NCBI GenBank assembly: GCA_035564555.1
Contig: DATMTS010000001.1
Coordinates: 1 to 11,588, forward strand
DNA length: 11,588 nt
Reading direction: 5' to 3'
Origin: DATMTS01 sp035564555
Lineage (GTDB): Bacteria > Actinomycetota > Actinomycetes > Actinomycetales > Microbacteriaceae
A program made the position numbers and the translations under genes. The notes below the pieces were generated by a model. It had not been told where the DNA came from. It ran no database searches and saw nothing but the letters and a program-made list of their open reading frames with translations. Below are positions 1-6,909 of the stretch, one piece after another; positions within the stretch are counted from its first letter, which is position 1, and each line of letters opens with the position of its first letter.

Positions 1-222
1 CACACCGGCCAACGCGACGATGAACTCCGGATACACCGAGATGGGCCTCTTCGCGATAGGGAAGTTCTCCACCGCACGGGACGTGTGCACGCCCCAATAT
101 GCCTCTTCCGGAATCTCACGCGACCCGAGCGAGTCGGTCTCGGTGCGTACCGCTTCAGCCGTGGTCGGGTCGGGGACCACCGGGTTCGTCGTGGTGGGCA
201 GGATCGGGTTCGGTGTGTTCAT
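1..222 (-). CDS. aspA: Aspartate ammonia-lyase, N-terminal part (cut by window edge)
   Basis: Aspartate ammonia-lyase reversibly converts L-aspartate to fumarate and ammonia in the cytoplasm, as a homotetramer of the fumarase/aspartase superfamily. Only the first 74 codons are visible. From residue 27 the sequence reads TETDSLGSREIPEEAYWGVH, then TSRAVENF and PISVYPEF, which matches the start of the AspA family (acidic stretch, LG-RE-P, AY-GVHT-RA-ENF, PEF) better than class II fumarase, which lacks the PEF segment here. About 24 Pro/Thr-rich residues precede the core and look like an unstructured extension. I chose ATG at 222 because GGAG lies 9 nt upstream; an in-frame ATG at 237 has no such site. 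It is 71 bp downstream of the aldehyde dehydrogenase stop on the same strand, so co-transcription is possible. Catalytic residues lie outside the window. Fumarase is the main alternative. Confidence 0.88.
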   Translation of the reverse strand, partial: MNTPNPILPTTTNPVVPDPTTAEAVRTETDSLGSREIPEEAYWGVHTSRAVENFPIAKRPISVYPEFIVALAGV

Positions 223-293
223 CGTATGCGGCTCCATTGCGACGTCGATGCTTGTGGCTCTGACACCTACGAGCCTACGTCAGCGGAACGTGG

Positions 294-1685
294 TCAGCCG
301 AGCTTGCGGAACAGACCGCGGATGAAGCCGTCTTTGGATGCCGTGTACGGCGGGGAGATGAGGCGGATGGTGTCGGGCAGCAGCGGTTTGGAGAGCACGG
401 CCTTCGCATGGCTGAACACCTCGATCGAATGCTCGCCGTGGTACGCGCCGGTGCCGCTCCCGCCCACTCCGCCGAAGGGCAGCCCCGGTACGGCGAGGTG
501 GGCGGCCGGGATGCCGAAAGCGATGGCGCCCGAACTGGTTTCGGTGATGAAGCGCTTGCGCACGTGCTGCCGTGCGGAGAACACGTAGAGCGCCAGCGGC
601 CGGTCCGCCTCGTTGACGCGTCGGATCGCTTCATCGACGTCGACCACCGGAAGGATCGGCAGGATCGGGCCGAATATCTCCTGCTGCATCACGGTGTCGT
701 CCCAATCGACGTCGGCGAGAACGGTCGGCTCGATGTACCGGTCGCCGGCCGAGCCGGTGCCGCCGATGACGGCACGTCCGGAAGACAGCAGCGGCTCCAG
801 CCGGGCGTACTGCCGGTCGTCGACGATGCGCCCGTAGTCGGCGCTGAGCTCGGGACGTTCGCCGTAGAGCTCGCGCACCGCATCGGCCAGGTGCGCCTCC
901 AGTCGCGCTGCGACGTCGGCCGGAGCCATCACATAGTCGGGTGCGACGCAGGTCTGCCCGGCGTTCATGTACTTGCCCCACGCGATCCGCCGGGCCACGG
1001 CGGCCAGGTCCACACTCTCGTCGACGTAGACGGGCGACTTGCCGCCGAGCTCGAGCGTGACGGGAGTGAGATTCTCGGCGGCCGCCCTCATCACGATGCG
1101 GCCCACGGCGCCGTTACCCGTGTAGAAGATGTGGTCGAACCGCTGCCGCAGCAGCTGGGTCGACTCATCGACTCCGCCCTCGATCACGGCGAACGCACGT
1201 GAGTCCAGGTAGCGCGGCACCAGCCGGGCGATGGCGGCACTTGTCGCCGGAGCGAGCTCGCTGGGCTTCATGACGACGGCGTTGCCCGCCGCGAGGGCGC
1301 CGACGACGGGCGCCAGCAGCAACTGCACCGGGTAGTTCCAGGGTGCGATCACCAGCACCACGCCGAGCGGCTCGCGCACGATCGAGGCGGTCGCCGGCAT
1401 GACGGCCGCCGGTACCCTGACACGCCTCGGGCGTAGCCAGCGCTTCAGGTTCTTCAGCGTGTGGTCGATCTCTGCGACCACGAAGCCGATCTCGGCCAGT
1501 TGCGACTCCGTCGGATTCTTGTGCAGATCGGCGTGCAGCGCTGCCTCGAGTTCCGGACCGTTCTCGGTGAGCAGGTCGCGCAGGGCCCGCAGATTGCGGA
1601 CGCGCCACACGATCGGCTTCGTGCGGCCTGCCGCGTGTGCCGAACGGAGCTCTGCGACGATGCCGGGGATGTCTGGCGTGGTCAT
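294..1685 (-). CDS. Class 3-type NAD(P)+-dependent aldehyde dehydrogenase
   Basis: A 463-residue cytoplasmic enzyme oxidising aldehydes to carboxylic acids with NAD(P)+. The substrate cannot be told from sequence; the short length and lack of an extended N-terminus fit the ALDH3 group, which acts on fatty or aromatic aldehydes. Visible features: APWNYP with the active-site Asn117, MKPSE with cofactor-binding Lys140 (138-142), the general base Glu212 in LELGGKSP, the nucleophile Cys246 in NAGQTCVAPDY, EIFGP (336-340), and the ALDH3-like C-terminal GAYHGEHSIEVFSHAKAV. Asn/Glu/Cys at 117/212/246 keep the spacing of the class 3 enzymes (114/209/243 in the mammalian enzyme, from memory). ATG 1685 is preferred because AGGA lies 8 nt upstream; ATG 1694 would add three residues. 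The gene follows the DUF4190-like gene by 53 bp and precedes aspA by 71 bp, all on one strand. Confidence 0.93.
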   Translation of the reverse strand: MTTPDIPGIVAELRSAHAAGRTKPIVWRVRNLRALRDLLTENGPELEAALHADLHKNPTESQLAEIGFVVAEIDHTLKNLKRWLRPRRVRVPAAVMPATASIVREPLGVVLVIAPWNYPVQLLLAPVVGALAAGNAVVMKPSELAPATSAAIARLVPRYLDSRAFAVIEGGVDESTQLLRQRFDHIFYTGNGAVGRIVMRAAAENLTPVTLELGGKSPVYVDESVDLAAVARRIAWGKYMNAGQTCVAPDYVMAPADVAARLEAHLADAVRELYGERPELSADYGRIVDDRQYARLEPLLSSGRAVIGGTGSAGDRYIEPTVLADVDWDDTVMQQEIFGPILPILPVVDVDEAIRRVNEADRPLALYVFSARQHVRKRFITETSSGAIAFGIPAAHLAVPGLPFGGVGGSGTGAYHGEHSIEVFSHAKAVLSKPLLPDTIRLISPPYTASKDGFIRGLFRKLG

Positions 1686-1738
1686 GCTAGGCATCCTACG
1701 GTCGCCGCAGGAACCGGGTGCACCAGGGCGGGAGAGCG

Positions 1739-2041
1739 CTACCAGAACAGGTGGATCGGCAGCAGCACTAGCCCGATCACGCCGGCCACCAGGGCGAAGA
1801 TCAGCGAACCGGCGAGCACCACCGTGTTCAACACGATGCCCCAGAGTGACATCGTTCGACTGCCCGGCTCGCGACGGAGCGCCACCAGGCCGAGGACCAG
1901 CCCGATCACAGGGACCAAGAACGTCCAGCCGGCGACGATCGAGACGATCCCGAGCACCAGACTGGTGACCGACAACCCCTTGCTCTCGGCCGCCTGATAG
2001 CCGGTCTGCTGCGGCGCGCCGTCGACGTGCATGGTGGACAT
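1739..2041 (-). CDS. Small DUF4190-like membrane protein
   Basis: A 100-residue predicted membrane protein of unknown function. A polar N-terminus (residues 1-22, Gln/Ala/Ser-rich) is followed by hydrophobic segments at about 24-38, 40-56 and 66-96, with a short basic loop LRREPGSR (55-62) between them. The pattern SVTSLVLGIVSIVAG, then GLVLGLVALRREPG, is typical of the DUF4190 group, small integral membrane proteins with no assigned role. The start at 2041 has a strong GAGGAG site 7 nt upstream; an in-frame ATG at 2065 lies upstream of that site and is not likely used. It lies between the purine permease (161 bp upstream) and the aldehyde dehydrogenase (53 bp downstream). A TTGACT at 2093-2088 (minus strand) could be a -35 element, but I see no good -10. 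Family assignment rests on pattern recognition only. Confidence 0.82.
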   Translation of the reverse strand: MSTMHVDGAPQQTGYQAAESKGLSVTSLVLGIVSIVAGWTFLVPVIGLVLGLVALRREPGSRTMSLWGIVLNTVVLAGSLIFALVAGVIGLVLLPIHLFW

Positions 2042-2115
2042 GGCTGATCTCCTCGAATCCTGCACGACCGACTGCCGCGCAGCATCAAGTCAACCCTGCG
2101 ACCCGCGGCGCAGCC

Positions 2116-2133
2116 ATCGGGGAATCCCCCGAT
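2116..2133. terminator. Inverted repeat between purine permease and DUF4190-like gene
   Basis: ATCGGGG (2116-2122) and CCCCGAT (2127-2133) form a perfect 7 bp stem with a 4-base loop, 70-87 bases after the stop of the minus-strand permease gene. It has three T residues after it only on the plus strand, so it is not a classical rho-independent terminator for the minus-strand genes. It could be a weak terminator, a transcript-end stabiliser or an operator. Confidence 0.3.
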
Positions 2134-2164
2134 TTCCGTTCCTGCCGCCCCTGAACGGCACGCA

Positions 2165-2179
2165 GCGGGAGTCTCCCGC
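2165..2179 (-). terminator. GC-rich hairpin after the purine permease gene
   Basis: GCGGGA (2165-2170) and TCCCGC (2174-2179) form a perfect 6 bp stem with a 3-base loop, 23 bases downstream of the permease stop codon in the direction of transcription. There is no U tract after it. Compact GC stems without U tracts often mark transcript ends in actinobacteria, so I list it as a possible terminator or 3'-end stabiliser. Confidence 0.35.
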
Positions 2180-2202
2180 GCGCCTGTCTTCGATCGACAC
2201 CC

Positions 2203-3636
2203 TCAGTGTGCGAACAACACCTCGATGGGGCCTCGCGCGAAGTAGATCGCGAAGCCTGCGGCCACGATCCACAACAGCGGGCTGATCTGCCGTGCCTTGC
2301 CCGCGAACGCGCGGATCACGACCCAGGCGATGAATCCCACGCCGATGCCGTTCGCGATCGAATACGTCAGCGGCATGACCACGACGGTCAGGAACACCGG
2401 CAGCAGCAACGTGAAGTCGCGCAGATCGATGCTGCGGATCTGCGCCATCATGAGGGCTCCCACGATCACCAGTGCCGCGGCTGCGACTTCGGACGGCACG
2501 AGCTGCGCGATCGGGGTGAAGAACATCGCCAGCAGGAACAGCGCGCCCGTGATCACATTCGCGAAGCCCGTGCGGGCTCCCTCTCCGATGCCCGCGCCCG
2601 ACTCGATGAACACGGTGTTCGACGATCCGGAGGTCAGACCGCCCGCCACGGCTCCGACACCTTCGATGATCAGCGCGCTCTTCAGCCGTGGGAAGTTGCC
2701 GTGCTTGTCGGCGAGTCCCGCTTCCTCCGACAGGCCGGTCATGGTTCCCATCGCATCGAAGAAGTTGCTGAAGACGAGTGTGAAGATCAGCATGATCGCC
2801 GCGAGCGCCCCGATGCGCCCGAAGTCGAAGCTGACGTGCCCGATCAGGCCGAGGTCGGGGACCGCGAACCAGTTCCCGGTGATCTGCGGAACCGACAGGC
2901 TCCAGCCCGCCGGGTTCTTCGGCTGGCCGCCCAGGTGCAGGACGGCCTCCGCGATGACCGCGACGACGGTGCCGGCGATCAGCCCGATCAGGATGCCTCC
3001 CTTGACCTTGCGCGCGACGAGAACGCCCGTGATCAGCAGGGTGATGACGAAGATGAGCGTGGGGACCGTGGCGATCGACCCGTTGCTGCCGAGGCCCACC
3101 GGCGGGGAGCCGAGCCCCGTCGACTTGACGAACCCGGCATCCACGAGCCCGATGAAGGCGATGAACAAGCCGATGCCGACCGTGATCGCGATCTTCAGTT
3201 CATAGGGCACCGCGTTGAAGATCAGGCGACGCAGTCCGGTCGCCGATAGCAGCACGATGATGAGGCCCTCGATGACCACCAGGCCCATCGCCTCCGGCCA
3301 GGTCACCTGGCCGACGACGCTGACGGCGAGGAACGAGTTGATGCCCAGCCCCGCCGCGAACGCGAACGGCAGCCGCGCGATCACGCCGAACAGGATCGTC
3401 ATCACGCCGGCGGTGAGCGCCGTGACGGCGGCGACCTGGTTGAACTGCAACGACTGGTGCAGCACGTCTTTGCCGCCGGAGAGGATGATCGGATTGAGGA
3501 TCACGATGTAGGCCATCGTCACGAACGTGACGAGTCCGCCACGCACCTCCGTTCCCCACGTCGAGCCGCGCTTGCTGATCTCGAAATAACCGTCGAGACG
3601 GCCGCGCACGGTGGATCGGGTCTGAGTGTCTGTCAT
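2203..3636 (-). CDS. NCS2 purine (hypoxanthine/guanine/adenine) permease, AzgA type
   Basis: A 477-residue inner-membrane proton symporter of the AzgA branch of the NCS2 superfamily, importing hypoxanthine, guanine or adenine for salvage. Supporting segments: TMAYIVILNP (40-49), AGLGINSF (95-102), EAMGLVVIEGLIIVLLSATG in the middle helices, FDAMGTMTGL (293-302), and the signature SNTVFIESGAGIGEGARTGF (339-358), close to the end of the substrate-binding helix pairs in this family. Length and about a dozen hydrophobic segments agree with the family (roughly 430-480 residues). The N-terminus has the usual short cytosolic lead with LDGYFEISKRGSTWGTEVRGG. ATG 3636 has AGGAG 8 nt upstream. It is transcribed divergently from a uracil permease, suggesting a small nucleobase-salvage locus. 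Exact substrate preference cannot be read from the sequence. Confidence 0.93.
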   Translation of the reverse strand: MTDTQTRSTVRGRLDGYFEISKRGSTWGTEVRGGLVTFVTMAYIVILNPIILSGGKDVLHQSLQFNQVAAVTALTAGVMTILFGVIARLPFAFAAGLGINSFLAVSVVGQVTWPEAMGLVVIEGLIIVLLSATGLRRLIFNAVPYELKIAITVGIGLFIAFIGLVDAGFVKSTGLGSPPVGLGSNGSIATVPTLIFVITLLITGVLVARKVKGGILIGLIAGTVVAVIAEAVLHLGGQPKNPAGWSLSVPQITGNWFAVPDLGLIGHVSFDFGRIGALAAIMLIFTLVFSNFFDAMGTMTGLSEEAGLADKHGNFPRLKSALIIEGVGAVAGGLTSGSSNTVFIESGAGIGEGARTGFANVITGALFLLAMFFTPIAQLVPSEVAAAALVIVGALMMAQIRSIDLRDFTLLLPVFLTVVVMPLTYSIANGIGVGFIAWVVIRAFAGKARQISPLLWIVAAGFAIYFARGPIEVLFAH

Positions 3637-3802
3637 CGACGGAACTCCTGGGTTCTCGGATGTCGGGCGGTCGGGGATGCGCTCAGGGCGCGTGTCGATA
3701 CTGTCAGCCTATTGCCAGGCTCCGCTACGATCGCCAGCAGGCGTCGTTACGACTCCTCCGCGGCACTCCGATCCCCCGCGAACCGACCTGAGACGAGCAT
3801 CC
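3637..3802. promoter_or_regulatory. Shared divergent control region of two nucleobase permeases
   Basis: This 166 bp gap must hold the promoters of both the purine permease (minus) and the uracil permease (plus). The best plus-strand -10 candidate is TACGAT at 3726-3731, with CTGTCA 19 bases upstream as a poor -35. On the minus strand TAGGCT (3711-3706) and CAGTAT (3703-3698) resemble -10 hexamers, without a good -35. A small hairpin CGCC-AGCA-GGCG lies at 3732-3743. I see no purine riboswitch core and no recognisable PyrR-binding loop. Confidence 0.4.
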
Positions 3803-5083
3803 ATGCCCCTCCCCTGGACACTGCACGCCGACGGCAAGACGATCAATCCGAGCACGGTCGTCGCGCCCGAGGAGCGGTTGAGTTGGCCGCGCACGATCGG
3901 CATCGGCGCCCAGCACGTCGTCGCGATGTTCGGTGCGACGTTCCTCGTTCCGCTGCTGACACATTTCCCACCCTCGACCACCCTGCTGTTCTCGGGCATC
4001 GGAACCGTGCTGTTCCTGTTGATCACGCGCAACCGGCTGCCCAGCTACCTGGGGTCGTCGTTCGCCTTCATCGCTCCGATCACCGCCGCCACTGCGGCCC
4101 ACACCATGGGCAGTGCGCTGTTCGGCATCGTCGCGGTCGGCGTGCTGCTGGCCATCGTGGGGCTGGTCGTGATCGCGACGGGCACCGGCTGGATCGATGC
4201 GCTGATGCCGCCGATCGTGGCCGGCGCGATCGTCGCGCTGATCGGCTTCAACCTGGCGCCGGCCGCCGGGGCGAACTTCGGCAAGGACCCTCTGACCGCG
4301 GTGATCACGCTCGCTGCGATCCTGCTCAGCACCGTGCTGTTCCGTGGAATGCTCGGGCGCATGTCGATCTTCGTCGGGGTGGTGATCGGCTATCTCGCGG
4401 CGGTGATCACTGGAAAGGTCGACTTCTCCTCCGTCGGCCAGGCAGCGTGGATCGGCCTACCCGCCTTCCATCTGCCGGCGGATCCGTTCGTGGATGCCGC
4501 TGCCACCTGGGGTCTGCTGCCCACCTTCCTGCCCGTCGTGCTCGTGCTGGTCGCCGAGAACGTCGGCCACATTCGCGGTGTCGCCCAGATGACCGAACGC
4601 GAGGAGGTCAACCGCCTGACCGGCCGGGCGCTGCTCTCCGACGGCCTGGCGACGACGATCGCCGGCATGTTCGGCGGGTCGGGCACGACGACCTACGGCG
4701 AGAACATCGGCGTGATGGCCGCCACCCGCGTGTACTCGACCGCCGCATACTGGGTGGCCGGGATCGTGGCGGTTCTGCTGGGTCTCTCCCCCAAAGTCGG
4801 CGTGATCATCTCCACCATTCCGGCCGGCGTGCTCGGCGGAGCCACGACCGCGCTGTACGGTCTGATCGGGGTGATCGGCATCAAGATCTGGCTCGACAAC
4901 CGGGTCGACTTCGCCCGCCCGCGCAACCAGTTCACCGCCGCCGTCGCCCTCGTGATCGGGATCGCGAACCTGACCTGGACGATCGGCAGCCTCAGCTTCA
5001 CGGGAATCGCGCTCGGCACCATCGCGGCGATCGTCGTGTATCACGTGATGAACGGGATCGGCCGCTGGCGCGGCACCGCCTGA
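3803..5083 (+). CDS. uraA: Uracil permease of the NCS2/NAT family (UraA type)
   Basis: A 426-residue inner-membrane proton symporter for uracil (possibly xanthine), with 14 membrane segments expected for the fold. It carries the NAT signature [QEP]-N-x-G-x4-T-[RKG] as ENIGVMAATR (300-309), preceded by TTTYG as in E. coli UraA. The substrate-contact residues of UraA appear conserved: Glu252 and His256 in AENVGH (UraA Glu241 and His245) and Glu300 (UraA Glu290), numbering of UraA from memory. LPSYLGSSFAFIAPI (79-93) and GTGWIDALMPP (127-137) also match. The length is nearly that of UraA (429). ATG 3803 is the family-consistent start; its ribosome site is weak (GAGACGAG at 3790-3797) and the frame stays open upstream without family similarity. 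It is divergent from the purine permease and convergent with the phosphate-transport pair. Uracil versus xanthine specificity is inferred from the UraA-like signature. Confidence 0.93.
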   Translation: MPLPWTLHADGKTINPSTVVAPEERLSWPRTIGIGAQHVVAMFGATFLVPLLTHFPPSTTLLFSGIGTVLFLLITRNRLPSYLGSSFAFIAPITAATAAHTMGSALFGIVAVGVLLAIVGLVVIATGTGWIDALMPPIVAGAIVALIGFNLAPAAGANFGKDPLTAVITLAAILLSTVLFRGMLGRMSIFVGVVIGYLAAVITGKVDFSSVGQAAWIGLPAFHLPADPFVDAAATWGLLPTFLPVVLVLVAENVGHIRGVAQMTEREEVNRLTGRALLSDGLATTIAGMFGGSGTTTYGENIGVMAATRVYSTAAYWVAGIVAVLLGLSPKVGVIISTIPAGVLGGATTALYGLIGVIGIKIWLDNRVDFARPRNQFTAAVALVIGIANLTWTIGSLSFTGIALGTIAAIVVYHVMNGIGRWRGTA

Positions 5084-5147
5084 TCGACCGCGGCACCGGC
5101 CGGCCGTCCGCGGCTCCGGCCCACGGCTTCGCCGGGCGCGCCGCGAG

Positions 5148-5166
5148 CGGCTGACGCGTTCAGCCG
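5148..5166. terminator. Perfect hairpin between convergent genes, containing a stop codon
   Basis: CGGCTGA (5148-5154) and TCAGCCG (5160-5166) make a perfect 7 bp stem with a 5-base loop between the convergent uracil permease and the minus-strand gene ending at 5160. The TGA stop of the minus-strand gene is part of the stem. There is no U tract on either side. A bidirectional, GC-type terminator is plausible. A second repeat of CCGCGG (5088-5093 and 5108-5113) lies closer to the permease stop. Confidence 0.4.
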
Positions 5167-5488
5167 TGCAGCGACGGGATGATCAGGTAGATGCCGTACA
5201 GGATGACAACACCGCACATCGCGAAACACGCGTAGGCGACCGTCAACGCGAGTCGCTTCTGCGTGTCGGAGAGCGGGCTGCGGGTCGACGCCTTGCGGAT
5301 GCGTTTGGCCTCGGCAGCCGCTTCCGCGGGCGTCACGATCGTGATCGCGTCGGTGAACTCGGCGGGGATGACGTTCGGCGCACGGCCGGCGGTCGACAGC
5401 ATCCGCAGCCCGAATGCGTAAAGAACGACGACCAGGCAGGCGGCGAGCAACGCCGCACCGGTGACGACGACGAACGAGATCCAATCGA

Positions 5489-5492
<4 letters not shown>
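5160..5492 (-). CDS. Small two-helix membrane protein coupled to the PiT transporter
   Basis: A 110-residue protein of unknown function. Hydrophobic segments at about 6-28 (SFVVVTGAALLAACLVVVLY) and 82-106 (ALTVAYACFAMCGVVILYGI) flank a polar, charged central region of about 50 residues (AEAAAEAKRIRKASTRSPLS), so it is probably anchored by both ends. I do not recognise a named family. Its ATG (5492-5490) overlaps the phosphate transporter stop (TGA, 5491-5489) as ATGA, which implies translational coupling and roughly matched production. AGGAAG lies 11 nt upstream of the ATG, inside the transporter gene. From this I infer an accessory or regulatory partner of the transporter, or a subunit of the same membrane complex. 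The stop codon lies in a hairpin shared with the convergent gene. Confidence 0.85.
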
Positions 5493-6685
<1,193 letters not shown>

Positions 6686-6750
6686 CGGCGTCTTTCTCTG
6701 CGAGGGAGCATGGATCTACGGCGTAGCGCCGACACTGTTTGGGTGCCGGA

Positions 6751-6768
6751 ATTCACCGGTATTTCATG
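6751..6768 (+). promoter_or_regulatory. Possible PHO-box-like direct repeat upstream of pit
   Basis: ATTCACC (6751-6757), four bases, then TTTCATG (6762-6768) has the 11-base periodicity of actinobacterial PhoP boxes (GTTCACC repeats). The first unit matches at 6 of 7 bases and the second only at 4 of 7. It lies 66-83 bases upstream of the pit start. Weak evidence. Confidence 0.2.
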
Positions 6769-6800
6769 CAGCTGAAGTGGCGCTTGTTGTTGCCACGTCG

Positions 6801-6829
6801 ATACTCACACGAGCGGGCACCGTGGTCAA
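6801..6829 (-). promoter_or_regulatory. Candidate pit promoter
   Basis: On the minus strand TTGACC (6829-6824) and GAGTAT (6806-6801), separated by 17 bases and with TG one base before the -10 (extended -10), could drive pit. The leader would be about 110 nt. That leader contains two overlapping small hairpins, CTAC/GTAG (6716-6726) and CGGCG/CGCCG (6719-6731), which cannot form together. Confidence 0.3.
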
Positions 6830-6897
6830 CTTCGGCAGCGGCGGGCTCGCGTGGCAAGGCGAGACGAGACGAGGCGAATGACGCACCCGCACTGCCG

Positions 6898-6903
6898 TAG
6901 TCT
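6898..6903 (+). promoter_or_regulatory. -10 hexamer suggesting a leaderless GTG start
   Basis: TAGTCT fits the TAnnnT form of a -10 element and ends so that the first base of the GTG codon at 6910 is 7 bases downstream, where transcription would begin. No Shine-Dalgarno sequence lies before this GTG. The -35 region is unremarkable. Confidence 0.4.
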
Positions 6904-6909
6904 GACCCG

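Noticed and set aside
408..1202. Plus-strand open frame opposite the aldehyde dehydrogenase
   Set aside because: No motif and composition typical of an antisense shadow; the minus-strand enzyme has all catalytic residues.
2042..2065. Upstream ATG of the DUF4190-like gene
   Set aside because: It lies upstream of the strong GAGGAG ribosome site, which points to ATG 2041.
3637..3802. Purine riboswitch or PyrR-binding leader between the permeases
   Set aside because: No conserved core sequences or matching stem-loop arrangement could be found.
3457..5154. Long plus-strand frame (565 codons) overlapping both nucleobase permeases
   Set aside because: Arg/Asp/His-rich low-complexity translation out of frame with the recognisable uracil permease; a shadow of high third-position GC.
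6857..6877. Short tandem-like GAGAC/GAGGC repeat upstream of the KimA-like gene
   Set aside because: Only three to four imperfect 5-base units; too short to call a repeat or a binding array.
6686..6909. c-di-AMP (ydaO-type) riboswitch before the KimA-like gene
   Set aside because: Such riboswitches precede some potassium transporter genes, but I see none of the conserved core, and the start looks leaderless.
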